Below are positions 33,446-41,845 of a stretch of DNA of 64,000 nucleotides, in pieces. The translations under genes were made by a program, and so were the position numbers. The notes below the pieces were generated by a model. That model saw only the letters and a program-made list of their open reading frames with translations. It had not been told where the DNA came from and searched no databases. How positions within the stretch are numbered: position 1 is the first letter of the stretch; every line of letters starts with the position of its first letter. The DNA lies in the NCBI RefSeq assembly GCF_001425025.1, contig NZ_LMDE01000014.1, forward strand, positions 124,001 to 188,000, read 5' to 3'. This DNA comes from Nocardioides sp. Root122. Lineage in GTDB: Bacteria; Actinomycetota; Actinomycetes; Propionibacteriales; Nocardioidaceae.

Positions 33446-34672
33446 TCAGTCGACGGGCAGGGGCTCGCGGGAGATCGGGCAGCTCATGCAGCGCGGGCCA
33501 CCGCGACCGGAGCCGAGCTCGGAGCCGGCGATCCGGACCACCTCGATGCCTGCGTCCTCGAGCCGGTCGTTGGTCTCGTCGTTGCGCTCGTAGGCGACCG
33601 CCACCCGCGGCGCCAGCGCGAGGGTGTTGTTGCCGTCGTCCCACTGCTCGCGCTCGGCGGTGACCGGGTCGAGGCCGGTGTCGATCTGGTGGAGCGTGTC
33701 GATCTGCATGGCCTTCGCCGCGGCGACCAGGAACGGCTCGGACTCGCTGACGCTCAGCGTCAGGTCGGACTCGTCGGAGCCCTGGTCGGCCAGCGTGACC
33801 GTCACGGCGCGCAGCGTGTCGGCGACGTTGGGGTACATCACGACCTTGTCGACGTCGACCATGGTGCACACGGTGTCGAGGTGCATGGTCGCGCGCTCCT
33901 GCGCGATCGGGACCGCGAGCACCGTGTGGGCGAGGTCGGCGTGGAAGACCTGGCGGGCCAGCCGCTCCACGCCGGCGGGCGTCGTACGCTCCCCGACGCC
34001 GACCGCGATCACGCCCGGCGCGAGCAGCAGGACGTCGCCGCCCTCGACGTGCTCGTTGTGCCAGCCGTGGATCTTGCGGGTCCCGGCGAAGCGCGGGTGC
34101 TCGGTGTAGATCAGCTCGGTCAGCTGAGTCTCGCGCTTGCGCGCGGGCATCGCCAGGCTGGTCACGGCGACGCGGTCGCGGACCCAGACGCTGGAGTCGC
34201 GGGTGAACAGCAGGTTGGGGAGCGGGTCGATGAGGAAGTCGTGCGGGTCGAGCAGGCTGGTCACCAGGCCGTGGCCGCCCCTGACCTCGTCGTTGCGGAT
34301 GCCCGCGGTCAGCACGTCGGTGAGCTCGGCGGGCGACAGGTCGCGCAGCGCGGTCGCGAGGTAGTGCCGCATGGTGTCGCCGAGGTGCAGTCCGGACAGC
34401 GCGCTGGTGATCGCGTGGTTGCGGGCGAGCTCGGTCTCGAGGGTCTCGGTGAGCAGCTCGGTCAGGTAGAGCACCTCCACACCGCGGCTGCGCAGCGTCT
34501 CGGCGAAGGCGTCGTGCTCGTCCTGCGCGCGGCTGACCCAGGGGATGCCGTCGAACAGCAGCCGGTCGTTGTTGCGCGGCGTCAGGCGCTTGAGCTCGTT
34601 GCCGGGGCGGTGGAGCATCACGGTGGCCAGGCGGCCGACCTCGCTGTCGGCGCCGTGGGGAGTGGAGACCAT
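33446..34672 (-). CDS. arcA: arginine deiminase
   Basis: A 408-residue guanidino-modifying enzyme converting arginine to citrulline and ammonia. Motifs are LFTRDSSVWV near residue 150, the EHVEGGDVLLL segment near 215, catalytic His in MHLDTVCTMVD near 270, and the C-terminal nucleophile segment GGPRCMSCPI. No other arc genes (ornithine transcarbamylase, carbamate kinase, antiporter) are nearby. The ATG follows TAGAGT by seven bases. A small hairpin (33422-33439) follows the stop codon. Confidence 0.95.
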   Translation of the reverse strand: MVSTPHGADSEVGRLATVMLHRPGNELKRLTPRNNDRLLFDGIPWVSRAQDEHDAFAETLRSRGVEVLYLTELLTETLETELARNHAITSALSGLHLGDTMRHYLATALRDLSPAELTDVLTAGIRNDEVRGGHGLVTSLLDPHDFLIDPLPNLLFTRDSSVWVRDRVAVTSLAMPARKRETQLTELIYTEHPRFAGTRKIHGWHNEHVEGGDVLLLAPGVIAVGVGERTTPAGVERLARQVFHADLAHTVLAVPIAQERATMHLDTVCTMVDVDKVVMYPNVADTLRAVTVTLADQGSDESDLTLSVSESEPFLVAAAKAMQIDTLHQIDTGLDPVTAEREQWDDGNNTLALAPRVAVAYERNDETNDRLEDAGIEVVRIAGSELGSGRGGPRCMSCPISREPLPVD

Positions 34673-34734
34673 GGGCGCGACTCTACTGGTCGTCGGCGAT
34701 GCACTGGTACGTGGAAGCGGCGTCGCCCGAGCGC

Positions 34735-34795
34735 GCACGTGCGGCGGTTCTGGCCCCGCTGTCCGACATCCCAGGGCCACAACCGCCGCACGTGC
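34735..34795. repeat. 61-bp palindrome, family R copy 1
   Basis: Both ends are GCACGTGC. The 22-bp arms (GCACGTGCGGCGGTT then TGGCCC) pair with one mismatch around a 17-base loop. It lies directly after the stop codon of the DUF559 protein gene, between that gene and the arcA promoter. Confidence 0.8.
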
Positions 34796-35722
34796 TCACG
34801 CGGCGTCGGCGTGGCCCGGGAAGTGCGCGCGCCACGCGTCATCGAGACGCAGAGGGGTGCCGGGGAGGCCCCGGGCCAGCAGGACGCGGTGGACCCGTCG
34901 GAGCGTACTCCCCGGCGTGGCGTAGATGCCCGAGCTGATGACGGGGAGCAGGCGCCACCCGGAGTCGTCGATGTCATCGCGCCGTTCGAGGTCCGCCTCC
35001 CACGCACCCGGCACGAGCACGTGGACCTTGCCGTTGAACTCGATGGCCACGCGGACGACCGGGTAGGAGAGGTCGTACTTGCGGATGACCTCGCCGTCCT
35101 CGTCGCGCACGGTGAGGTTGACCTGGGGCTCGGGCAGGCCGGCCAGGACGATCAGCATCCTCAGGCGTGTCTCCATCGGTGAGTCCACGTCGCGTCGGAC
35201 GTACGCCGCCCCTGACCGCGCTCGTGAGGCCGCCTTGTGCCGGACCGACGCGCAGAACCTGACCAGCTGTTCAGGCGTGACCATCCTTCGGCGGACCATG
35301 GCGTCCCCGAGGACCACGAGGTCGACCAGCGTGAGCAGCTCGGCCATCTCGACGAAGAGCATCAGCGGCGCGGTGACCCGCACGCCGCGGACGACCGTGG
35401 TGGCTCGGTGGCGTCCGACGTGCGCCCTCACGCCTCGGTGGCACCGGCGGAGGCCCGCCCTCGGGACGCTCACGTGCTCGTCGGCGATCGTCGGGATCGG
35501 CAGGTCGTGGACGCGCGCCGCCGTGGCGTGGCTCGCCCAGGCCTCACCGTCGTACGGCAGCAGGGCGGCCCGCGCGCGGACCAGCGGGGTGACGATCGTC
35601 GTGGCGGCCACGTAGGTGCCCGGGAGCACCTGCCGGAACCCCGGCCCTCGCAGGGCCTTCGCGCTCACCCCGGCGGCGAGGGCGGACTGGCGGCGGAATG
35701 GCGTCCGGGTATCGAGATCCAT
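34796..35722 (-). CDS. AbiEi-like/DUF559 (Vsr-like) endonuclease-type protein
   Basis: A 308-residue protein. The N-terminal half resembles the AbiEi-like winged-helix and cyclophane region common in actinobacteria (PFRRQSALAAGVSAKALRG, then GTYVAATTIVTPLVRARAALL). The C-terminal 110 residues resemble DUF559/Vsr-type nucleases: METRLRMLIVLAGLPEPQVN, KYDLSYPVVRVAIEFNGKVH with the acidic residues of a PD-(D/E)XK-like core, and DDIDDSGWRLLPV. Activity is not established. It is a solitary gene without a recognisable toxin partner, and both of its ends carry a 61-bp palindrome. Confidence 0.75.
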   Translation of the reverse strand: MDLDTRTPFRRQSALAAGVSAKALRGPGFRQVLPGTYVAATTIVTPLVRARAALLPYDGEAWASHATAARVHDLPIPTIADEHVSVPRAGLRRCHRGVRAHVGRHRATTVVRGVRVTAPLMLFVEMAELLTLVDLVVLGDAMVRRRMVTPEQLVRFCASVRHKAASRARSGAAYVRRDVDSPMETRLRMLIVLAGLPEPQVNLTVRDEDGEVIRKYDLSYPVVRVAIEFNGKVHVLVPGAWEADLERRDDIDDSGWRLLPVISSGIYATPGSTLRRVHRVLLARGLPGTPLRLDDAWRAHFPGHADAA

Positions 35723-35777
35723 CCCCGGATGGTGCCGCGATCGCGGTCCGGCCTGCACCCGCCGTCCACAGGCCCGC

Positions 35778-35838
35778 GCACGTGCGGCGGAGGTGGCCCC
35801 TCAATCGCGATTCCAAGGGCCAAAACCGCCGCACGTGC
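35778..35838. repeat. 61-bp palindrome, family R copy 2
   Basis: Same length and ends (GCACGTGC) as copy 1, with a right arm almost identical to that copy (GGGCCAAAACCGCCGCACG versus GGGCCACAACCGCCGCACG). It lies between the start of the DUF559 gene and the stop codon of the GNAT fusion gene, five bases beyond that stop codon. Confidence 0.8.
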
Positions 35839-35843
35839 GGCGG

Positions 35844-36980
35844 TCAGGACTGCTGCGCGCGCCACTCCTCGCGGAGGAGGGCGTACTCGTAGGAGTCGGT
35901 CCACCGGCCCTTGGACCAGAAGTCGCCGAGGCGGTGGGTCTCCCGGCGCATCCCGAGGCGCTCGCAGAGGGCGGCGGAGCGGTCGTTGCGGGCGTCGAGG
36001 TTGGCCACCACCCGGCGCAGGCCGTAGTGCTCGAACGCCATCCGGAGGACCGCGCGCGCGGCCTCGGTGGCGTAGCCCCGGCCGGTGTGCCGCGGCAGCA
36101 CGGTCCAGCCGATCTCGCCCTCGCTGAGCCCGGTGCCCTGGAGGATGAGGAGCGAGTCCCCGACGACCTCGCCGTCGTGCTCGGCCACGAGACCGACGAG
36201 CATCCCGTCGCCCGGGTCGGAGCGGCGGCGCACCATCTCGGCGACCTCGGCGGCGTTCTGGGTGCCGGTGAGCAACAGGCTGACGTAGTCCTCGTCGGCC
36301 CAGGCCTCGGCCAGCGCGGCCTCGTCGCCGGCGCGCCAGGGGCGCAGCAGCAGCCGCTCGGTGCGCAGCGGCCACACCGGCGCGACCGGGGTGAGGAACT
36401 CCCGCCGGGGGCCGTCGACCCAGGTCTCGCGCACCGTGGGCCCGCCGAACCGCAGCCGGTCGTAGGCCGTCATCGGCAGCAGGATCGCGTCCAGCCCGGG
36501 CACCGCGAGCACGCCGTCGACGGCCTGGCCGATCAGGCCGCGGCCGATCTCGTCGTGCGGGTCGCGGCGCAGGCGCTCGATCGCCGCCGCAGCCTCGGCG
36601 ACGCGCGCGGTCTTCATCCGGATCCGGATCGGCGAGACCTCCTTCAGGCAGACGTACTGCCCGGAGAGGTAGTGGCCCCACTCGGCCTCCGCGGTCGCGG
36701 CGTCGTCGGGCCAGAAGGCGACGAACCAGTCGTGGAGCGCGTCGACGCCACCCGCGACCTCGGCGAGGGCGCCGTGGGCTGCGGGCACCATCGGCGTCCC
36801 GTCGGAGAGGAGGTACGACGGCAGCGGGAGCCGGTCCTCGAGCATCAGGCCCATCGCCTCGGGCGTCGCCTCGACGAAGTGCCTCCGGACGTACGCGTCG
36901 TCGTCCTCGGTCATCGGGTGGTCGCCGTTGACCGCGAGGTAGCGCCGGCGGACCTGCTCGATCAGCGTGTCATCTCCCAC
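35844..36980 (-). CDS. DUF6058-like and GNAT acetyltransferase fusion
   Basis: A 378-residue two-domain protein. Residues 1-195 resemble the DUF6058 family (PMTEDDDAYVRRHFVEATP, then YLLSDGTPMVPAAHGAL). Residues 205-378 are a RimJ-type GNAT acetyltransferase with RTERLLLRPWRAGDEAALAEAW, the acetyl-CoA loop RHTGRGYATEAARAVL and LDARNDRSAALCERLGM. An acetyltransferase acting on a protein or small-molecule amine is likely. The GTG overlaps the end of the preceding gene. An ATG 66 bases downstream would trim the N-terminus. Confidence 0.78.
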   Translation of the reverse strand: MGDDTLIEQVRRRYLAVNGDHPMTEDDDAYVRRHFVEATPEAMGLMLEDRLPLPSYLLSDGTPMVPAAHGALAEVAGGVDALHDWFVAFWPDDAATAEAEWGHYLSGQYVCLKEVSPIRIRMKTARVAEAAAAIERLRRDPHDEIGRGLIGQAVDGVLAVPGLDAILLPMTAYDRLRFGGPTVRETWVDGPRREFLTPVAPVWPLRTERLLLRPWRAGDEAALAEAWADEDYVSLLLTGTQNAAEVAEMVRRRSDPGDGMLVGLVAEHDGEVVGDSLLILQGTGLSEGEIGWTVLPRHTGRGYATEAARAVLRMAFEHYGLRRVVANLDARNDRSAALCERLGMRRETHRLGDFWSKGRWTDSYEYALLREEWRAQQS

Positions 36981-37567
36981 ACGGTCAACAGTGCCATCAG
37001 CACGCAGACCGTCGCACCCACGTAGTGGAGGACCGATTCCTTCACGTGCTGGAGCAGCACGCGGCCGACGATCACCGCGAGGCCGGAGACCGTGAGCAAC
37101 GCGCCCCACGCCCCGAGGAACACCGACACCGGGTCGTCGTACTTCGCGACGAGCGAGATGGTGAGCAGCTGGGACAGGTCGCCCCACTCCGCGGCGAAGA
37201 GCACCAGGAAGGACGTCACCACGACCTTCATCCCGTGGGCCGTGGCATCGGACTTGGCGGCGTACTCGGCCTCCTGCTCGGCCTCCTCCTCGTCGGCCGA
37301 CCTGGCCTCGCGCAGCAGGATCACCGCGCCGATCACGAACATCAGCGCGGCAACCGTGTGGATCAGCTGCTCGGGAAGGAACGAGGCGACCTTGCCGACG
37401 CCGACCGCGACGCCGGTCTGCACGAGGAACGCCAGGCCGACGCCGATCCACACGAAGAGCGGGCGCATCTTCGTGGACATCACCAGCGTGGCGATGAAGG
37501 TCTTGTCGGGCAGCTCGACGACGAAGATGGCACCGAAGGCGAGGGCCACGACCAGCAGATCGATCAC
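36962..37567 (-). CDS. GDT1/TMEM165-type (UPF0016) cation transporter
   Basis: A 201-residue protein with two homologous three-helix halves. Each half carries the family motif: VVELPDKTF near residue 15 and AAEWGDLSQ near 135 (E-x-G/P-D-K/L-T/S). A charged Glu-rich loop separates the halves. GDT1 proteins move Mn2+ or Ca2+ across membranes, usually by exchange. The GTG start follows CACACT by six bases, and this promoter lies at the very end of pheA. The gene overlaps the GNAT fusion. Confidence 0.88.
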   Translation of the reverse strand: MIDLLVVALAFGAIFVVELPDKTFIATLVMSTKMRPLFVWIGVGLAFLVQTGVAVGVGKVASFLPEQLIHTVAALMFVIGAVILLREARSADEEEAEQEAEYAAKSDATAHGMKVVVTSFLVLFAAEWGDLSQLLTISLVAKYDDPVSVFLGAWGALLTVSGLAVIVGRVLLQHVKESVLHYVGATVCVLMALLTVWEMTR

Positions 37568-37581
37568 CGGGCGAGTGTGTC

Positions 37582-38427
37582 CTACCCCGCGCGGAAGGCG
37601 TCGGCCGGGTAGACCCCGAGGACCTTGACCTCGGTGGTGAAGAACTCGAGCTCCTCGAGGGCGTTGCGGACCGGCGTGTCGTCGGGGTGGCCGTCGACCT
37701 CGGCGAGGAACTGCGTGGCGGTGAAGTGCCCGCCGACCATGTAGCTCTCCAGCTTGGTCATGTTGACGCCGTTGGTCGCGAAGCCGCCGAGCGCCTTGTA
37801 GAGCGCGGCGGGCAGGTTGCGGACGTTGAAGATGAAGGTCGTCACGACGGGGCCGTTGCCGGCGGGTGCCTGCTCGAAGTCGCGGGAGAGCACCACGAAG
37901 CGGGTGGTGTTGTGGTCCTCGTCCTCGATCTCCTCGCGCAGCACCTGCAGCCCGTAGATCTCGGCGGCGAGCGGCGGGGCGATCGCCGCCTGGGTCGGGT
38001 CGCCCGACTCGGCGACCTCGCGCGCGGCCCCGGCGGTGTCGCCCGCGACGACGGGGGTCAGTCCGAGCTCGCGGATCACGCCGCGGCACTGGCCGAGCGC
38101 GTGGACGTGGCTGTGCACGGTGCGCAGGGAGTCGATGCTCGCCTCGGGCAGGGCCATCAACGAGAACTGGATGCGCAGGAAGCGCTCACCGACGATGTGC
38201 AGCGACGAGGTCGGCAGGAAGTGGTGGATGTCGGCCACACGACCCGCGATCGAGTTGTCGATCGGGATCATCGCGAGGTCGGCGTCTCCGTTCTCCACCG
38301 CGGCGAAGGTGTCCTCGAAGGACGCGCACGGCAGCGGCTCCCAAGCGGGGTAGGCCTGCTGGCAGATGATGTGACCGTTGGCTCCCGGCTCGCCCTGGTA
38401 GGCGATCCGGCGCGGCGAGGAATTCAC
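37582..38427 (-). CDS. pheA: prephenate dehydratase
   Basis: A 281-residue enzyme of phenylalanine biosynthesis, converting prephenate to phenylpyruvate. The catalytic domain (residues 1-185) has IAYQGEPGANGH, DLAMIPIDNSIAGRV and the catalytic threonine segment HNTTRFVVLSRD. A C-terminal ACT domain (195-270), with the regulatory LESYMV motif, binds phenylalanine for feedback control. There is no chorismate mutase domain. GTG start, leaderless with CAGACT, divergent from the DUF4446 gene. Confidence 0.95.
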   Translation of the reverse strand: MNSSPRRIAYQGEPGANGHIICQQAYPAWEPLPCASFEDTFAAVENGDADLAMIPIDNSIAGRVADIHHFLPTSSLHIVGERFLRIQFSLMALPEASIDSLRTVHSHVHALGQCRGVIRELGLTPVVAGDTAGAAREVAESGDPTQAAIAPPLAAEIYGLQVLREEIEDEDHNTTRFVVLSRDFEQAPAGNGPVVTTFIFNVRNLPAALYKALGGFATNGVNMTKLESYMVGGHFTATQFLAEVDGHPDDTPVRNALEELEFFTTEVKVLGVYPADAFRAG

Positions 38428-38495
38428 CGGGCGAGTCTGGCACGACCGGCCGTGTCCGACCGGCCGTGACCGCCACCCGAACATAGGGTCGGGGA

Positions 38496-38897
38496 GTGCT
38501 CGATCTGGTCGCCGTCGTCCTTGCCGCCCTGGCCTGCGTGCTCGCCGCGCTCGCCCTCCGTCGTACGCCGTCCCGGCCGACCGCCGACGGCGTCGACGCC
38601 CTGCCCGAGGACGTCCACGGGCTGCGGCAGGAGGTCGCTGCCCTCAAGGCGGAGAACGCCGACGCGCTCCGGCACCTCTCGGTCGTGCGCTACGACGCGT
38701 TCGGCGACGTGGGCGGCCACCTCAGCTGGAGCCTCGCGCTGCTCGACGACGCCGGGCACGGGGTCGTGCTGACCTCGATCCACGGCCGCAGCGAGGCGCG
38801 CACCTACGCCAAGTCGATCGCCTCCTGGTCCTGCGAGCAGCAGCTCTCGCCGGAGGAGGAGGAAGCGATCGAGCACGCGCGTCCCCTTGGCAGCTGA
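38496..38897 (+). CDS. DUF4446 membrane-anchored protein
   Basis: A 133-residue protein with one N-terminal helix (residues 3-22), a short coiled coil (LRQEVAALKAEN) and the DUF4446 core: LSVVRYDAFGDVGGHLSWSL, then HGRSEARTYAKSI. Function unknown. GTG start with TAGGGT six bases upstream. A small inverted repeat (CTCAGG/CCTGAG, 38917-38930) after a GAGCG-rich stretch separates it from the converging lipid kinase gene. Confidence 0.88.
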   Translation: MLDLVAVVLAALACVLAALALRRTPSRPTADGVDALPEDVHGLRQEVAALKAENADALRHLSVVRYDAFGDVGGHLSWSLALLDDAGHGVVLTSIHGRSEARTYAKSIASWSCEQQLSPEEEEAIEHARPLGS

Positions 38898-38916
38898 GAC
38901 GCGAGCGGAGCGAGCA

Positions 38917-38930
38917 CTCAGGTGCCTGAG
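38917..38930. terminator. short inverted repeat between convergent genes
   Basis: Arms CTCAGG and CCTGAG with a 2-base loop between the DUF4446 and lipid kinase genes. It is too short for a strong terminator alone; the position is what suggests the role. Confidence 0.35.
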
Positions 38931-38944
38931 GAAGACCCCGAACG

Positions 38945-40519
38945 TCAGCGCGGCACGCGCACGAGCAGCTTCCCGTGGATGCACTCCATCCAGAGCTCGC
39001 GACCTTCACCGATGGAGTCGCCGTCGAGCTGGCGGGGCGTGTCGGCGGAGGCCTTGATCCGCACCCGGGAGCCGGTGCGGCGGTCGAGGGTCTCGTCGAC
39101 GATCGCGCTCTTGCGCAGCACCCGCAGCGCCACCGTGATCCACGACAGGAACTGCCGGGGGTGGATGATCACGACGTCGAGCACGCCGTCGTCGATGGTG
39201 GCGTCGGGCAGCAGCGGCATGCCGGCTTGGAGGAAGCCGACGTTGCCGACCACGACCGTGCGGGCGCGGTGGACGGTGGGCTCCTCGTCGTCGACCTGGA
39301 TCTCGACCTTGATCGCGGGGAACATCAGCGACTTGAGCCCCGAGATGATGTAGGCGACCCAGCCGATCTTCTTCTTGATCTCCTCGTTGACGCCCTCCAT
39401 GATCGCGGCGTCGAAGCCCATCCCGGCCATGACCATGAAGTGGGTGTCCTCGATGTTGTCGCCGCCCACCCGGACCAGGTCGATGGCCCGGTCCTGGCCG
39501 TTGAGCGCGACGTCGATGGCCGAGCGCAGGTAGAGCGGGACGTCGAGGTTGCGGGCCAGCAGGTTGCCGGTGCCGGCAGGGATGATGCCCACCGGGATGC
39601 CGGTGCCGGCGAGCTCGGCGCAGACCTCGCGCACCGTGCCGTCGCCGCCGCAGACGATCACCAGGTCGGCCCCCGAGACCGCGGCCTTCTCGGCCATGCC
39701 GGTGCCGGGGTCCTCGATCGTCGTGTACTGCCACGTCGGCTCGGACCAGCCGGACTCCTTGGCCATGGCGCCGACGATCGCGCGGAACTGGCCGACGTCC
39801 TCGACCTTGATCGGGTTGAGGATCACCGCGAGCTTGCGCTCGGAGGCGTAGACCTCCGGCAGCGGCTCCGTCCTGGCGGCGGTCGAGCGCGGCCGCGGGT
39901 CGATGAAGGCGAGGGCGAGCAGGAAGACCCCGATGCCCAGCAGCGAGCCGGCGATGACGTCGGTGGGGAAGTGCCGGCCGAGCAGCACCCGGTCCAGGCA
40001 CACCGCGAGCCACCAGCCGATCGCGAGGACCGTGCCGAGGCGGCGCAGGCTGGCGCGGCGTACGAACAGCACGAGCAGCATCACCAGCAGGCAGGCGTAC
40101 GCCGCCGTCGAGGACGCGTGCCCGGACGGGAAGCTGTAGGAGCTGAGCAGGCCCAGGTCGCCCTGCCACTCCGGCCGGTCGCGGCCGAGCCAGATCTTGA
40201 GACCTGAGGTGGCCAGCGAGGTCACCACCATGACGACCGTGGCCAGCAGCGCCGCCCAGCGGTGGCGCCGCAGCAGCAGCCCGAGGACGAGGATGACGGT
40301 GAGGATCGTCATCCCGGCGGTGCCGAAGGCGATCTCGACGACGCGCAGCACGTCGATGAAGAACGAGGAGTTGTCGGCCCAGTCCTCGAGCTGCTTGCCC
40401 TCGACGTCGAAGGAGTCGAGGGGAGCACGGTCACCGGTCACGAGGTAGCCGAGGACGGCGAAGGCGGCGAGCGCCACGACGGCCGAGGCGAGACTGCGGG
40501 TGCGAGAAGCGGGGGTCAC
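38945..40519 (-). CDS. PAP2 phosphatase fused to diacylglycerol kinase-type lipid kinase
   Basis: A 524-residue bifunctional protein. The N-terminal half (residues 1-215) has about six helices and the PAP2 motifs KIWLGRDRP, YSFPSGHASS and RVLLGRHFPTDV. The C-terminal half (230-524) is a DAGK catalytic domain with VCGGDGTVREV and GIIPAGTGNLLARNL. The pair suggests dephosphorylation and phosphorylation of a membrane lipid in one polypeptide. GTG start, leaderless with CATACT, divergent from serS with 60 bases between starts. Confidence 0.92.
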   Translation of the reverse strand: MTPASRTRSLASAVVALAAFAVLGYLVTGDRAPLDSFDVEGKQLEDWADNSSFFIDVLRVVEIAFGTAGMTILTVILVLGLLLRRHRWAALLATVVMVVTSLATSGLKIWLGRDRPEWQGDLGLLSSYSFPSGHASSTAAYACLLVMLLVLFVRRASLRRLGTVLAIGWWLAVCLDRVLLGRHFPTDVIAGSLLGIGVFLLALAFIDPRPRSTAARTEPLPEVYASERKLAVILNPIKVEDVGQFRAIVGAMAKESGWSEPTWQYTTIEDPGTGMAEKAAVSGADLVIVCGGDGTVREVCAELAGTGIPVGIIPAGTGNLLARNLDVPLYLRSAIDVALNGQDRAIDLVRVGGDNIEDTHFMVMAGMGFDAAIMEGVNEEIKKKIGWVAYIISGLKSLMFPAIKVEIQVDDEEPTVHRARTVVVGNVGFLQAGMPLLPDATIDDGVLDVVIIHPRQFLSWITVALRVLRKSAIVDETLDRRTGSRVRIKASADTPRQLDGDSIGEGRELWMECIHGKLLVRVPR

Positions 40520-40579
40520 CCGCGAAGTATGCCCAAACCGGATCGCAGGCCCCACGCCCCTGCGGATAGCCTCTCCGTT

Positions 40580-41845
40580 GTGATCGATCCCCGCCTGCTC
40601 CGTGACGACCCCGACCGCGTGCGTGCCGCCCAGGCCAAGCGCGGCCTGTCCGACGACGTGGTGGACCGGGCGCTGGCGGCCGACTCCGCGCGCCGGCAGG
40701 CGATCGCCGACTTCGAGGCCAAGCGGGCCGAGCAGAAGGCCAGCGGTGCCTTGGTCGCCAAGGCGCAGGGCGAGGAGAAGCAGACGCTGCTCGCCCAGGT
40801 CAAGGAGCTCGCCGCGGGCGTGAAGGCCGCCGAGGCCGCCCGCAACGCCGCCGAGGCCGCCTGGGACGAGGCCATCAAGGCGATCCCCAACCCGGCCGCT
40901 GACGAGGCCCCGGCCGGCGGCGAGGACGACTTCGTCGTGCTCGAGCACGTCGGCACCCCCCGCGAGTTCGACTTCGAGCCGCGCGACCACATCGAGCTCG
41001 GCAAGATGCTCGGCGCCATCGACCTCGAGCGCGGCGCCAAGGTCAGCGGCTCGCGGTTCTACTTCCTCACCGGTGTCGGCGCGCAGCTCGAGCTCGCGCT
41101 GGTCAACATGGCGATGGACCAGGCCCGCAACGCCGGCTTCACGCAGGTGATCGCCCCGTCGCTGGTCAAGCCCCGCGCGATGGAGGGCACCGGCTTCCTC
41201 GGCCAGGCCGCCGACGACGTCTACCGCATCGAGGGCGAGGACCTCTACCTCGTCGGCACCAGCGAGGTCGCGATGGCGGCCTACCACTCCGACGAGATCC
41301 TCGACGCCGCCGCGCTCCCGCGCCGGTACGCCGCCTTCAGCCCGTGCTTCCGCAAGGAGGCCGGCAGCCACGGCAAGGACACCAAGGGCATCATCCGGGT
41401 GCACTGGTTCGACAAGGTCGAGATGTTCGTCTACACGACCGTCGAGGAGTCCTACGCCGAGCACGAGCGGCTGCTGGCCTGGGAGCGGGAGTTCCTCGAC
41501 AAGCTCGAGCTCGCCTACCGCGTCATCGACGTTGCCGCCGGCGACCTCGGCCTGAGCGCGCAGCGCAAGTTCGACTGCGAGGCCTGGATCCCGACCCAGG
41601 GCAAGTACCGCGAGCTCACCTCGACGTCGAACTGCACCGACTTCCAGTCGCGCCGGCTCGACATCCGCACCCGCGCCGACGGCCAGACCGTCCCGGTCGC
41701 CACCCTCAACGGCACCCTGACCGCGATCACTCGCGCCATCGTCGCCGTGCTGGAGACCCACCAGAACGAGGACGGCTCGGTGACCGTGCCGCAGGCGCTC
41801 CGCCCCTACATGGGCGGCTTGGAAGTGATCAAGACCCTTGTCTGA
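40580..41845 (+). CDS. serS: seryl-tRNA synthetase
   Basis: A 421-residue class II synthetase charging tRNA-Ser. The N-terminal coiled-coil arm spans residues 30-105. Class II motifs follow: motif 2 FRKEAGSHGKDTKGIIRVHWF near 265, the TSEV serine-binding segment near 225, and motif 3 with TLNGTLTAITRAIVAVLE near 380. Length is normal. GTG start with TAGCCT seven bases upstream. It overlaps the next gene by eight bases. A serine tRNA gene lies at 59.9 kb. Confidence 0.96.
   Translation: MIDPRLLRDDPDRVRAAQAKRGLSDDVVDRALAADSARRQAIADFEAKRAEQKASGALVAKAQGEEKQTLLAQVKELAAGVKAAEAARNAAEAAWDEAIKAIPNPAADEAPAGGEDDFVVLEHVGTPREFDFEPRDHIELGKMLGAIDLERGAKVSGSRFYFLTGVGAQLELALVNMAMDQARNAGFTQVIAPSLVKPRAMEGTGFLGQAADDVYRIEGEDLYLVGTSEVAMAAYHSDEILDAAALPRRYAAFSPCFRKEAGSHGKDTKGIIRVHWFDKVEMFVYTTVEESYAEHERLLAWEREFLDKLELAYRVIDVAAGDLGLSAQRKFDCEAWIPTQGKYRELTSTSNCTDFQSRRLDIRTRADGQTVPVATLNGTLTAITRAIVAVLETHQNEDGSVTVPQALRPYMGGLEVIKTLV

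Noticed and set aside
34796..35722. A type IV toxin-antitoxin pair (AbiE)
   Set aside because: Only the AbiEi-like N-terminal region is present, fused to a DUF559-type domain; there is no AbiEii nucleotidyltransferase gene beside it.
34735..35838. CRISPR or tandem repeat array
   Set aside because: Only single palindromes, about 1 kb apart, with no regular spacers and no cas genes.
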